This document shows positions 1-11,300 of a stretch of 64,000 nt of DNA, piece by piece. Position 1 is the stretch's first letter. Every line of letters starts with the position of its first letter. Source of the stretch: Cadophora sp. MPI-SDFR-AT-0126 (Eukaryota > Ascomycota > Leotiomycetes > Helotiales > Ploettnerulaceae); contig JAGMVK010000002.1 of assembly GCA_020747065.1 (NCBI GenBank), positions 1,426,001 through 1,490,000 on the forward strand. Reading direction: 5' to 3'. A program made the translations under genes and the position numbers. The notes beneath the pieces were generated by a model that was not told where the DNA came from, made no database searches, and was given only the letters and a program-made list of their open reading frames with translations.

Positions 1-1
1 T

Positions 2-3000
2 CCAGAAAATGAGGCCTATACGACTCAATGGACGGACCGTTTCTTCCAAGGTCTTCTCATTGACACAGGCGCTTCTAACAAAAACGTTGGAGGTCTCAAT
101 CAATTACGTGCGTTGCAACGGATTCGAAATGTCAAATACGATACCAGCGAGTCGGGTAAGAGTCGGATCAAATTCGGAGCAGGTTCACGACCTTCCCTTG
201 GAATCGCCACAGTGGATACTCCAGTTGGAATTTTGGATTTCCATATTGTGGATACAGACGTGCCATTCCTGCTATGCTTGCAACAAATGGACAAGATGGG
301 GGCATACTACGACAACATACAGAATGTGTTGGTTCAAGGTGATAAGAAGTACTTGATTGTACGGAAGGATGATCATCCATGGCTGCTCTTGGACCAAAAT
401 CATCAACTTGTCGATTCTTCGAACAGTACCATCAACGAGTGCCACCTGACGGAGACAGAGATTCGCCGGCTACATAGGAGATTCGGCCATCCATCGGTAC
501 AACGGTTGCAACACCTGTTAGATCAAGCAGGCCATGATTCCGATTCCGAGATCATGTTACGAGTCAAAGAGATGTGTGAGCATTGCCAGAAACACGCAGA
601 CGCTCCACATCGCTTTCGCTTCAAATTGCAAGACGACATCGACTTCAATCACACAGTCTATGTTGATATAGCACAATTTGGGAACCGATATGCACTTCAC
701 ATGGTCGACGAGGCCACAGGGTTCGGAGCTGCGAAACTGCTCCGAAGGCGCCCCGGATCAGCTACGGCTCAGGCCACCTTCAATGCTTTCAAGTCAGCAT
801 GGATGGACACATACATTGGGCCCCCAGACTTCGTTGTCTACGACTATGGAACCAACTTCAACTCTGAGGAGTTTCGGGGAGCACTCAGAGCAGTAGGAAG
901 TACACCAAAGCTTGTGCCCGTGGAGGCACACCACTCAGTTGGCAAAGTAGAACGGTATCATCGTCCACTCAGGCGTGCCTATGAAATCGTCACAGTAGAG
1001 CATCCCGATCTGAGCGACGAGGATCGATTACAAATGGCTGTCAAAGCTGTCAACGATACAGCTGGACCGAATGGCTTGATTCCTACACTGCTCGTTTTTG
1101 GAGCTTACCCCAGAATGACAGAAATGGATCCTCCAAACCCGTCTATTCAGCAACGTGCGGAAACCATCAAAAAGGCCATGAAAGAAGTACGCAAGGTGCA
1201 TGCTAAACGCCAAGCCAACGATGCGCTGGCAACCCGTAACGGCCCCGGTACGACGCACATTCATGATCTCCGGCTTCAAGATCAAGTTTTGGTATGGCGA
1301 GAAAAGAAAGGCTGGAGAGGACCATACATTTTCTTGGGAATAGAAGGCGAGGCATGCAGGATCGATATGGACAACGGCAGAGTACGCACATTCCGATCAA
1401 CATCTGTGCGCCCATTCAAAACAGATACATCTGGCGTTGAACAAAAGAAAGAAAAAGTGCCAGATGTGACCCGTGAGCCTGGCTCACCAGTCCGAAAAGC
1501 CCACGAAACAGCACCGAAACTCCCCCGAATCACGGTTGAGATCCCATTTATAAAACCAATCCCGGGACTACCAACAATTGATGACGACTACGATGCTAAC
1601 GTGTTTCTGACTGAGAAGGAAACAAGGGATCGAGGGCTATCGATTAAGCTACGCGCAGAGGGCAAGATTACTACACCTGGCCCACCATTCCAGCAGTCCC
1701 GTCGAGTTGAGTATGAGGCTCTCATCAAGAGAGGCGTTTTTATGCCGATTTCCAGAAATGACCCCAGAGCAAGAGGCCACCGCATCTTCAAATCAAGAAT
1801 GGTGGACGAAGTAAAAGGCAAGGAATCATCAACACCATACGAGAAATCGAGGCTCGTTATCCAATGCTTCAACGACAAAGGCAAGAAAGAGATATTAACC
1901 CAATCTCCAACTATTCAACGGGTAAGTCAGCGATTGATCATATCACTGGCCGCTACTATGAGACATCCGAATCAGATCCGAAAGAGATCCGATATGCATC
2001 TAGCAATTCGGGACATCACCCAGGCCTATGTCCAGTCGACGACAAAACTTCTTAGGAACATCCTTGCGTGGCCACCTGAAGAGATCGCAAATGAGTTCCC
2101 TCCTGATACGATATTTATGGTAATGCTTCCTCTTTATGGCATACCAGAATCCGGAAATCACTGGTTTAACACCTACCATAAACATCATGTGGAAAAACTT
2201 CAAATGGAAACATCAACGTACGACCCTTGCTTGCTAATCAGCACCAAAGACAGCCACGATTTTGGGATTGTTGGAATGCAAACAGACGACACGTTAATCC
2301 TCGGAGATAATGAATTCTTAGCACGAGAGCAGGAAGGGATTACGAAAGCCAATTTCTTGACAAAACCGATTCAGGTCCTAAACCCCTCCGAATCTATTAC
2401 GTTCAACGGATGTACTATCACTTTGGCCGGGAACAACATCTACATGTCGCAGAAAGGTCAAGGAACGAGACTAGAGTTAATTGATGTGACGGCGCCAGAT
2501 TACAAGAAGGCATATGTGGAACAACGAGCTCGCGGCGCGTATATTGCAACGATCTGTCAACCTGAAGCCACCTTTGATTTGTCGGTGGCAGCGCAACATC
2601 AGGATCCAACAGTAGAAGACGCGAAGGCCCTGAACCAACGTCTTCAATGGCAAATGGACAACACGGAGAGAGGTTTACGGTACATACCAGTGGACCTACA
2701 CTCTGCCAGACTTTACGTCTTTGTCGATGGATCATTTGCCAACAATAAGGATCTGAGCTCACAGATCGGGTTTCTGGTAACAATCGGATCAGAAACGGAG
2801 GGGGATTCGGAATTTACCCTCTCTGGCAACATCATTCATGCAAGCTCTACAAAGTGCAAGAGAGTAACGCGTGCTGTACTCGCTTCGGAGCTGTATGCTA
2901 TGGTAGCAGGAATCGATATGTTGATTGCTTTGGGAACCACCGTCAATATGGTAACGGATAAGCTTGGACTCCCACGGCTTCCGACCGTGGTGTGTACAGA

Positions 3001-3316
3001 TTCCCTATCTCTTTACGAGTGCATTATCAAACTTGGCACTACAAAGGAGAAGCGTTTAATGATTGATATCATGGCAATTCGGCAGTCATATGAGCGCAGG
3101 GAGCTGACGGAGATTCGGTGGATCAATGGCACCAGCAATCCTGCTGATGCCATGACAAAGACAGCACCAAATAAAGCTCTCCAAGAGCTAATTGACACCA
3201 ACACCTTGACTGTGAAGATAGAAGGTTGGGTTCAGAGGCCACTTGATGTTGATTTGGAGGCTCGTTTGACTCATGATCGAGACTCACGAGTCGACAGGGT
3301 CGATTCGGGGGAGTAA
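2..3316 (+). CDS. Ty1/copia retrotransposon Pol polyprotein (left-truncated)
   Basis: The frame is open from base 2 to a TAA at 3314-3316, about 1,104 residues, with no internal stop. Domain order is that of Ty1/copia. An aspartic protease motif DTGAS lies at 62-76. A GAG-pre-integrase zinc region (RRFGHPS, then CEHCQKH) follows at about 470-600. The integrase DDE core has YVDIAQFG (about 660), VYDYGTNF (about 836) and VGKVERYH (about 940-960). Reverse transcriptase spans about 1,740-2,330, with QTDD at the place of the usual YVDD (about 2,279-2,290). RNase H carries VDGSF (about 2,720), ASELYAM and CTDSLS. Gag and the start codon lie left of the window. The first in-frame ATG inside the window (113) is downstream of the protease site, so it is not the real start. 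The unbroken frame suggests a young, perhaps recently mobile copy. Family assignment is firm; activity is inferred. Confidence 0.93.
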   Translation, partial: PENEAYTTQWTDRFFQGLLIDTGASNKNVGGLNQLRALQRIRNVKYDTSESGKSRIKFGAGSRPSLGIATVDTPVGILDFHIVDTDVPFLLCLQQMDKMGAYYDNIQNVLVQGDKKYLIVRKDDHPWLLLDQNHQLVDSSNSTINECHLTETEIRRLHRRFGHPSVQRLQHLLDQAGHDSDSEIMLRVKEMCEHCQKHADAPHRFRFKLQDDIDFNHTVYVDIAQFGNRYALHMVDEATGFGAAKLLRRRPGSATAQATFNAFKSAWMDTYIGPPDFVVYDYGTNFNSEEFRGALRAVGSTPKLVPVEAHHSVGKVERYHRPLRRAYEIVTVEHPDLSDEDRLQMAVKAVNDTAGPNGLIPTLLVFGAYPRMTEMDPPNPSIQQRAETIKKAMKEVRKVHAKRQANDALATRNGPGTTHIHDLRLQDQVLVWREKKGWRGPYIFLGIEGEACRIDMDNGRVRTFRSTSVRPFKTDTSGVEQKKEKVPDVTREPGSPVRKAHETAPKLPRITVEIPFIKPIPGLPTIDDDYDANVFLTEKETRDRGLSIKLRAEGKITTPGPPFQQSRRVEYEALIKRGVFMPISRNDPRARGHRIFKSRMVDEVKGKESSTPYEKSRLVIQCFNDKGKKEILTQSPTIQRVSQRLIISLAATMRHPNQIRKRSDMHLAIRDITQAYVQSTTKLLRNILAWPPEEIANEFPPDTIFMVMLPLYGIPESGNHWFNTYHKHHVEKLQMETSTYDPCLLISTKDSHDFGIVGMQTDDTLILGDNEFLAREQEGITKANFLTKPIQVLNPSESITFNGCTITLAGNNIYMSQKGQGTRLELIDVTAPDYKKAYVEQRARGAYIATICQPEATFDLSVAAQHQDPTVEDAKALNQRLQWQMDNTERGLRYIPVDLHSARLYVFVDGSFANNKDLSSQIGFLVTIGSETEGDSEFTLSGNIIHASSTKCKRVTRAVLASELYAMVAGIDMLIALGTTVNMVTDKLGLPRLPTVVCTDSLSLYECIIKLGTTKEKRLMIDIMAIRQSYERRELTEIRWINGTSNPADAMTKTAPNKALQELIDTNTLTVKIEGWVQRPLDVDLEARLTHDRDSRVDRVDSGE

Positions 3317-3429
3317 CGGAGGAGTTTCGGATGAGGAGCAGTTTTTCCTTTGTTATGATTTCCTTACAACTCTCATTAATCACTTGCAAGTATTTTCATT
3401 TCTGTTCAAGATACGGAGGAGAGAACGAG

Positions 3430-4620
3430 TTTGATTTGCATTTAATTACCCTCTGATTCAAAGCACCAACGGGCGGCCTTGCGACGACACTCCAACAGGG
3501 ACCAAATGCCGGTTTCACCACAGGGGGCTACTCCCGTACACCGGTATGAAGAAAGTGCCGCCACGAAGAACCAGCCACGAAGCCTTTCCGAAACAGGGCC
3601 TATTCCCCTAATCGTAGGCGGCTCCCAAATCGACTGGCTCAGCGCCAGTTTCCTCCACCTCCGCGCCACCTGGGCGTCTTCCACCCCGAGTTCTCTTTGC
3701 CCGAGGGGCCGGGCCAGCTCCCTCATCATCTCCATCTCCATCTCCATCCTGTCCCGCAGGACGCTTACGCTTGTCACCACCACGACGAGCAACGACCGCA
3801 GCCACGGCCTCCTCCACCCGCTTCTCCATGCGGGAGAGGATCTGCCCGCAGTCCTATGAAAGGTTAGCCGGACGTGAACCGGAGTACATACGGTGGGGAT
3901 TCGGAACGAAAAGAAAAGGGGATTACCTACGAATTGACTTTGGGCGAGATCCGCCATCCCAGCACGGAGAGCACGAGTCTCCTCCAACAACGCCAAACTC
4001 AACTCGTCGCGAGTTTTTGGCAACTCGGCGACCGCAACACGGAGCTCTGCATCGAGAGCAGCAGCAGCAGCAGAGATGTTATCGGTCTCCTCAAGAGTCC
4101 GGGCAAGCAGGAGATCTTGGTACTCGGCTTCCAAGTACCAGGGCAGCTATATACGGGTCAGTTACGGACTACATTCGGGGATCCGAGATCCCAAACAATG
4201 AAAAGAAAGGGGGAAACAAGGGGAGTACCTACGGGAGTGCAGATTTCGCTCTGGTCGGTACAGTACGAGCATTTCTTGCTCTTCCGGTTCTCGAAGGCGC
4301 AGACGTGATCGGGTTTCTTGATCATGGCTCGGACGCAGCGAACGCAGTCCTTCCGGTGGGCAGAGGCGAGAGCTCCGAATGGTGTGGGTGCAGGCACTGT
4401 TTGTGTTAGCATCCGTTTCACCACTGAACCACCTACGATTCTTTTGTTTTGTATACATACTTTTGCTTATTTGATTTGGTACGGGCTACAGCAAAATGTT
4501 AGCGAATATCTCTGGAGATCGACAATTCTGTGTACGTACGGAGAGTTTTTTGATGTTTGCTTAAAGAAAGAAAGCTTCAGAATGGAGGGAGATCTGGTTT
4601 TTGTAATAGTACAGCCAGCG
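3430..4620. repeat. segment shared by the copia-side and gypsy-side antisense genes
   Basis: By eye, about 3430-4620 aligns along its length with about 9830-11060. The alignment covers the antisense gene plus flanks on both sides. Landmarks are the shared ACCCT..AAAGCAC block (about 3448 and 9839), GGGGCTACTCC (about 3524 and 9907), CACNACTGAAC in the 5' flank (about 4420 and 10870) and GGAGATCTG (about 4588 and 11043). The second copy differs mainly by C-to-T and G-to-A changes. Exact ends need an alignment. Confidence 0.65.
3608..4412 (-). CDS. cysteine-rich (DUF3716-like) protein carried antisense to a retrotransposon
   Basis: Three exons join in phase 0: 4412-4233, 4146-3931 and 3853-3608, giving 213 residues. 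Both introns (4147-4232 and 3854-3930) start GTAGGT, have CTGAC or CTAAC branch sites and end in TAG. The N-terminal 60 residues hold six cysteines spaced C23-x2-C26-x11-C38-x9-C48-x2-C51-x6-C58, a likely zinc-binding fold resembling fungal DUF3716. The middle is an Ala/Glu/Leu-rich probable coiled coil. The C-terminus has a basic KRKRP stretch, an acidic Gly/Asp run and more Arg/Gly. It lies antisense, about 290 bp after the copia pol stop. A mutated homologue sits in the gypsy element at about 10000-10850. An antisense extra gene between pol and the LTR (brtn) is known, from memory, in Botrytis Boty-type elements; homology to it is untested. Function unknown. Confidence 0.72.
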
Positions 4621-5079
4621 GTGGTCTCGCTTAGCGTCTGTTTACTTGCTATTGTCTTCTGACGGGCCGCATCAACTACTTCCGTGGGAGGTTTTTCAGG
4701 CCAGAATCGGAGGTCTTTCGGACTATGGTACTTCCGTAGCTCCGTACCTGGTACGCTCATTCTATTTTTCTTTGCGAATATGGTCATTCTGTACAGCTTG
4801 TTTTCTTTACCATTGGGTTGGAGGTTCGATTCTGTATTGGAGATTCGCTTCTGTACTATGAAGATTCGCTTGGAAGTGTCCTTCCAAAAAGAAGAGTTGC
4901 TAGTGTTGGTCCGCAGGCCTATCCAAAGCATGTCTTAGCTAGAATAGGGGGTAGGACCACTTACGGGGGTGATTCGGTGGCGTTTCGGGAGGCAGTATAT
5001 AGTCTAGTACCTCCCACCCCCTCTTAGAAGAAACACAGATTTTCCACACCATCAAGCTTGATATGCATATACATGATAT
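4413..5079. other. non-coding tail of the copia region, with a possible short 3' LTR
   Basis: This interval has ordinary base composition and no convincing gene. Its first 200 bases are the 5' flank and probable promoter of the antisense gene. Near the right end a G-rich tract (TTACGGGGG) is followed by TG at 4970 and a TATA-like AGTATATAG (about 4994). CACACCATCA ends at 5054, where the RIP-mutated sequence begins soon after. 4970-5054 could be part of a copia LTR, but 85 bp is short and no partner LTR is visible. The boundary is a guess. Confidence 0.3.
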
Positions 5080-5693
5080 TTACGTTTGATTCTTGGCTTA
5101 TATTCGGTATTGAACCGACAAATATATTCCAGATAGCCTAGGAAATGATTTCTTTACTAGAGACTTACTTCCTTACTGGAAATAAAGCTTACGAGGCTCG
5201 TACTAAGTTCTTTAATATGAATATATAAGAACTAGACTACGTATACGAAACCTTTATCTAATTTCGTACGAGATTCCAGAATACCGCAATCTAAGGAAAT
5301 ATAGCTTATATAGAATAGTTCTTCTTTATATAGCTTAAAATCACTCCTTAGCTTTATGCCGCTACTATATTAGTTAAGAGCTTATAGTAAGATAACTATA
5401 CGGCGATAGTAACCTATCTTATCTTAATTAACGCTAATAGGCGACGAAATGCGTAACTTAACTTATCTCTTACTAGCTTCTGTAAATCAGACTCTCCCTA
5501 GAGGGTAGCTAAGTTAGGCTCCTTTCGGAAGACTTCCGGACTACCTACTTCTTAACTAGTACTTAAACTTACTTCTTCTCCTAACGCTCCTTTCCACTAC
5601 TACTTAATACTGTAGACCTTTATAACTCCTACCCTACTACGTTAAGAGGGCACGTAGAAACCTTAGGGAGGTTCTAGTGACTTATAAGTAAAG

Positions 5694-5735
5694 TGTTATA
5701 AGTGCGGAAAGTTTAGATACTATAAGTTAGACTAT
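5694..5735 (+). pseudogene. Gag CCHC zinc-knuckle relic
   Basis: The frame from 5694 reads CYKCGKFRYYKLDY. This is the CX2CX4HX4C knuckle with the two downstream ligands His and Cys both replaced by Tyr. Those replacements are what C-to-T (His codons) and G-to-A (Cys codons) changes produce. It marks the Gag/protease junction of the degraded gypsy element. Confidence 0.75.
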
Positions 5736-5899
5736 CTTAAATTAGCTAAGGTTTAAGTCCTTAACGAGGAGGAAGTTAATAATAATACTGAAGAGATAGT
5801 AGAGAGTAAGGAAGATTAAGTGTAGGAAAATAAAGAGGCCTAGGGAAAAACTCTTTCTTAGGCCTATGTAAATATGATTTATTAAAACTCGATTTAAAC

Positions 5900-8800
5900 T
5901 CTCTAATGGAAGGGAAGTAGTTCGTAGTTAATTATATACTTAGTATAAATAGATTAGGAGTTGCACTCTCTGTATTAGTAGACACTAGAGTAAATAGTTA
6001 TCTCTTCGTGAATCGGACTATATCTATACGTCTTTCAAGGGCGTTAGGAGTAAAGATTCAGCCCCTCCTGTATATAGTACTAATCCGTGGCTTTTAGAGC
6101 TTAGTTAGAAGCTACGCTACCTACTATATACGTTTATACTTAACGATTAACGATTAACGCGTATATAACTATCCCTTTATAATCCTTAACCTAGGAAAGT
6201 AAGATATGATAATAGGCGTTAAATAGATGCGTCGATTCTGTCTTAAGTTATAGATAGATTAGAATCGATTCTTATAGCTATCTAATTACCCGCTTACTAA
6301 ATAATAGTCTTAAGAGCTAGTCTTACCCTTTCTACGTATATAGCTCCCTCTACGATAAGACTATTAGAGCAACGCGAACCGCAGAGATCTGGCGATCTAA
6401 AAGGATAAGATATAACGAAAATATCTCCTCTTTATAGTTTAAATACTAGAAGAATATCTCCTCTGAGTCGCTCTTAAACTAACCTTAATATTATCCCTCG
6501 TAAGTAAAGGACCTTTATGAGTCCGGAAATTAAAATATAAACTATTAAGGGTACTATCTATATCTATATTTATCTACGAGATTAGCGTAAACGCCTTCTA
6601 TTTTAATATAAAACGTAAAGATACTAAGTTCTTCTAAACTAGTATCTATAAGATAGACTATATCTTATAAGAATAGTATAAACTAGAAGATCCTAATACT
6701 ACTTAACTCCTATCTAAAAGGCTTCTGAAATAGTACTAATATCTAAAGTCGGTATTTTCTAAGAAAGATATAGATACTCTTCTACTTTATTAATATTACG
6801 ATTATAAGATTTATCTTAAGGGGCTACTACTTAACGCTTACTCTCCTCTTTACTATTAATTAATAGAGGAGCTTAAAGTAATAAAGAAGTATTTCCTAGA
6901 GAATTTAGATAAGGGTTTTATTAAGTTAAGCTAGAGTCTATTTATATTACTTGTACTCTTTATTAAAAAGCCTGATAGAGGCCTACGATTCTGTATTAAT
7001 TATTGTAAGCTGAATACCCTTATACGAAAAGACGCTTATCTAATCCCCTGAATTAATAAGTTCCTTACTAGAGTATTAAATATAAAGATATTTATAAAAT
7101 TAGATATTCGGGCCGCCTTTAACTACATCCGCATAAACCTAGCCTCTGAGGAGTATATCACGTTTCGGACTAGATACGGATTATATAAGTGTAAGGTACT
7201 ACTATTTAGCCTTTGTAATAGACCTGGTATATACTAACGTTATATGAACGACGTACTCCTTAACTACCTGGATAACTTCTGTATGGCTTACTTAGATAAT
7301 ATCCTAATCTACTCTGAATTTGTAGGAGAATACTAAGCCTACGTAGAATCTGTATTAAAGCGTTTAATAGAAGCCGGATTATAAGCTAATATTAAGAAAT
7401 ACGAATTCCATATTACCTATACTAAGTACTTAGACTATATAGTAACTACTAAGGGTATTAAGGTAAATCCGGAGAAAGTTGAACTACTACGTAACTGGAA
7501 GTACTCTAAGACTATAATAGCTATTAAGTTATACCTAGGGTTCTATAGTTTTTACTAATAATTTATACGTAACTTCGGGCTTATTACTAAACCTCTATCT
7601 GCGCTTACTTAACTTATAGTAGCCTGGAATTGGACAGAAGAGTGTCGCGTTACGTTTAAAGAGCTCCGAAAGTAGTTACTATTAATTCAACGGATTTACT
7701 ATTTCCAGCTAGAATTGCCTACTAAGCTAGAAACGGATGCTTCTAACAAGGTAATTGCTAGAGTAGTATCATAATAGTATAACGATAAATAATAGTACCT
7801 ACTCGGATTCTATTCGCACGTACTTAATAGTTACGAATTAAACTAGGAAATCTACGATAAAGAACTATACGCCATTATAAAAAGCTTTTATAAGTAGCGC
7901 TTAGAGTTAATATCCCTTCGGAATAGAATCGAGGTATATTCAAACTACCGCTCTCTAGAGTACTTTATGACTACTAAAGTGCTCACTATTAAGTAAGCTT
8001 ATTAGATAGAATTTCTCTCTAACTTTAACTTCTAAATTATATATACCCTTAGTAAAGATAACTAGAGGGCGGATATCTTAAGCTATTAGGAGCAGGATTT
8101 AGAAGTATAGAAATAGGTCTAGAAAGATAGTCGGAGCTGAACCCTACTAGTACCGGGAAAGCTCGACTCTTGTATTAATTCTGAGCTAGCGGAATAGTTT
8201 ATTTCCTTTATAGTTATAGTATCTCTCTCACTATTAATTACTACTAAGGCAGAAGCTCTTCTAAATACTCCCCTAGACTCTTTTAACCTTATTAAAAAGC
8301 TTTATTAGGATAATTATACTACTTTTACTAACGTATGAAAATCCTTACTTAAAGACTACTTAATTAAGGATAGACTCCTACTCTTTAAAGATTAACTCTA
8401 TATATAATATAATACTCCCCTTTATACTAAGTTAATTAAAGAAATATATAACTAGCTGTCTATTACTTACTCTAGTAGGTTAAAGACGTATTAACTCCTA
8501 GCCTTAAAGTACTACTGGGTTAGAATAAGTTCGGACTGCAATTAGTACGTAAGAAATTACTAAGCTTATTAATTCTTGTACTCTAAGTATTCTAAATAGT
8601 AAAGCCTTCTTTACTTACTACTAATTCTAAGTTATCTTATATAGTATTTATATATAGATTATAAGGATTTCCTAAAGGATAAGTATAGTTATAATAGAAT
8701 CCTAGTGTTTATTAATTACCTAGGAAAGGATTCCGTAACGATTCCTTACTACTAAGATATTAACGCACGCGATACTACTAAACTCTTTATCTAGTAGATC

Positions 8801-9790
8801 TACTAATTTAGATATACTCCGGAGTTAATTATATTAGATTAAGAGCTATAGTTTATCTTATTATTTTAGAAAGAGTTCTACTGAATTATTAGCGTCTAAG
8901 TTAAGCTTTCTATAATATATTATAAGGAGATTAATAGCTAGACAGAGATTATAAATAAGTATATTAACTAAAGATTACAGCTATTTATTAACTTCTACTA
9001 AGATAACTAGAGTGAACTAATTCTACTAATAGATTAAGCTTAAATAACCCTTCCTTATACCTCTATTAGTATGGCCCTATACTAGCTTAAATTCAGATTA
9101 GATCCGAGGAATAATTAGGATTAGAACTCTCCTAAAGCTACTACTCCTCTAGAAAAGCTTAATTACTGTAATACTAAAGTAGTAGTAGAACATATAAAAG
9201 AGGCGTAGGAGTTAGCTAAATCGAATATATAGGCTACGTAGGATCACATGGTAAAGGCTGTAAACTAGTATCGTAGACCTGTCGATTTCTAAGTAGGTGA
9301 TAAAGTGTACCTGTTGACTAAGAACCTTAAAAGCTACCGACTAAGTTGTAAGCTCAGTAATTAATAGGAAGAGCTATTTGAAATTCTATATTAAGTAGGA
9401 AACTCTTACTAGCTCTAGTTACTTATAGGATTGAATATTTATGATATATTTACTCCTGAGCTGTTGTTCCGGGACTTAAATAACCCTTTACTTAGTTAGG
9501 AATAGCCTTGAAACCCCCTTAAGGTAATTAAGGGATAAGAAGAATAGGAAGTGTAAGAAGTTCTTATATCGCGATTATATTATAATACCTTAAAGTATTA
9601 AGTTAGTTAGGTAAGCTACGATCTTAATACTATATAGTATAACGCGTTTAATTTAATAGGGTCGCCTTATAAGTTAAGAGATTTTCACTAAGTTAACTCT
9701 TCTGCTCCGGGATTACCCCGAAACCTGCCTAAATAGTTAGCTATATAGGAAAATAGAGAAGACAACTATAGTTACTTAGAAGATAATAGA
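5900..9790 (+). pseudogene. Ty3/gypsy Pol relic (PR-RT-RH-IN-chromodomain), RIP-mutated
   Basis: Stops and frame changes interrupt it throughout, yet domains remain legible. The protease active site at 5981-5992 reads DTRV, where DTGA is expected. RT includes KKPDRGLRFCINY (about 6970-7005), a KLDIRAAFNYIRI block (about 7095) and the catalytic box YLDN at 7289-7300, in which the second Asp is now Asn. RNase H has LETDASNKV (about 7730). Integrase shows YYWVRISSDC (about 8510) and the acid-containing stretch IDYKDF (about 8655). The chromodomain-like tail has SPYKLRDFH (about 9662-9690) and ends near 9790. It cannot encode a working protein. Confidence 0.85.
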
Positions 9791-9999
9791 CTAGTTAGTA
9801 AGACGGTAAAATAAGGTTTAATTTAGATTATCTAAATACCCTTTAATTTAAAGCACTAATACTGCAGTCTTACGACTATACCTTAGCCAGAATATCTCAC
9901 TAGTTTTGCTATAAGGGGCTACTCCCGTATAAGAAGTCTAACTGAAGATATAGCTACGAAGAACTAATAACGAAGCTAATCTGAAATAGAGCTTATTCT

Positions 10000-10850
10000 C
10001 CCTTTATTCTAAGTTATTTAGAATCTCCTCTTCCTCCCTTACGCTACTAGGGCGTCTACTACTTCAAGTTACTCAGAAACAAGCTAGTAACTCTCTCTCC
10101 TTCTCCTTCCCCTCTACTCTCTTACACTTAATACTACTATAATAAATAGTCTTAGCTACCTTAGTGGCACCAGCAGTAATCTCCTCTTAGATTTAGCTTA
10201 GAGCTAAAACTAGACCTTATTTATATATTAATCAGAGGTTATTCTAATCTTACTTAAGGGAAAATAAGTATATCTAGAACTAGATCTCTATCCTAGATAG
10301 AGATAATTATAAGCGAAACTTATAATAGAAGAAAAAGATAAAAGAAAAGGGAGTAACTTATAGCTTATTATGCGGCTAGATCTGTAATAGCTCGGCGAAG
10401 AGCACGGGTTTCCTCTAATAACTCTAACTATAGCTTACTCTATATCTTAGGAGTATTAGCAGTAGTAATACGTAATCTAGTATTAATCTCTTAGGAGGTA
10501 GAAATAATACCCTTATTATCTTTAGTAGTAATAGTAAGAGAGAGCTTATGATATTCCTTAGCTATATAATACGGAATCTAGTATAGAAATTAGTATTTTA
10601 GCTTATTCGGATTATAATTAGATTATATTTATAATAATTAGGATTTAGGAAAAGGAAATAGGAAGTACTTACGGGATTATACTTTTCTACTTACTTCTTA
10701 TAGTACGTATACTTCTTACTTCTGGCGCTATTAAACTCGTAAACATATTCTAGTTCCGTAGCGAGTAAGCGGACATATTAGATATAATACTAGCAGTAAG
10801 CGGACTTAAGGGCGTTAATAGGAGTTGAAGTAAGTACTATTTATATTAAT
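10000..10850 (-). pseudogene. RIP-mutated copy of the antisense cysteine-rich gene
   Basis: Homologous by eye to the intact gene at 3608-4412 and in the same antisense position relative to pol. Exon 1 (about 10850-10673) still ends in CCC followed by a GTAAGT donor. Its translation shows internal stops and Tyr in place of most of the cysteines, for example KKYTYY where the intact copy has KKCSYC. TGC/TGT to TAC/TAT is G-to-A at TpG, the RIP change on the opposite strand. It lies between the chromodomain end of the gypsy pol and the 3' LTR, so it was an internal passenger of that element. Confidence 0.75.
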
Positions 10851-11300
10851 ACACTGAATTAACTCTAAATCACTACTGAACTACTAGGAATTCAGAACTT
10901 AACTTACTCTTGAATTACTTATTTTATTTAATACGGACTATTAAAATATATTAGTAATATATATAGATCAATAAATCTCTATATATAAGGTTCGCTTATA
11001 GAGCTTAAAGTTGTAGTTATTTAAAGAAGAAAGTCAGAATTCTGGAGATCTGCGCTGTTAAGTACTATAATACATATAATAATAAGCGATTATGGCCTTA
11101 CTAGACTTAGTTCGGACGCCTTTCGAACAGCTTTATAGTTAGGTTACTACCTCGCTTACTACTACTATTATTATTAACTAGCACTGCTAGATTAACACTT
11201 CCTCCGGAATCTCCCTACTAAAGCTATATATCTTTACTATTTTGTACAACGATAATTCTACGTGGAAATACGATTCAGAGCTTAGGGGTAAGCTCTCTTA

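Noticed and set aside
3479..4308. Plus-strand ORFs opposite the antisense cysteine-rich gene
   Set aside because: They are shadows; only the minus strand shows proper introns, phases and a cysteine domain.
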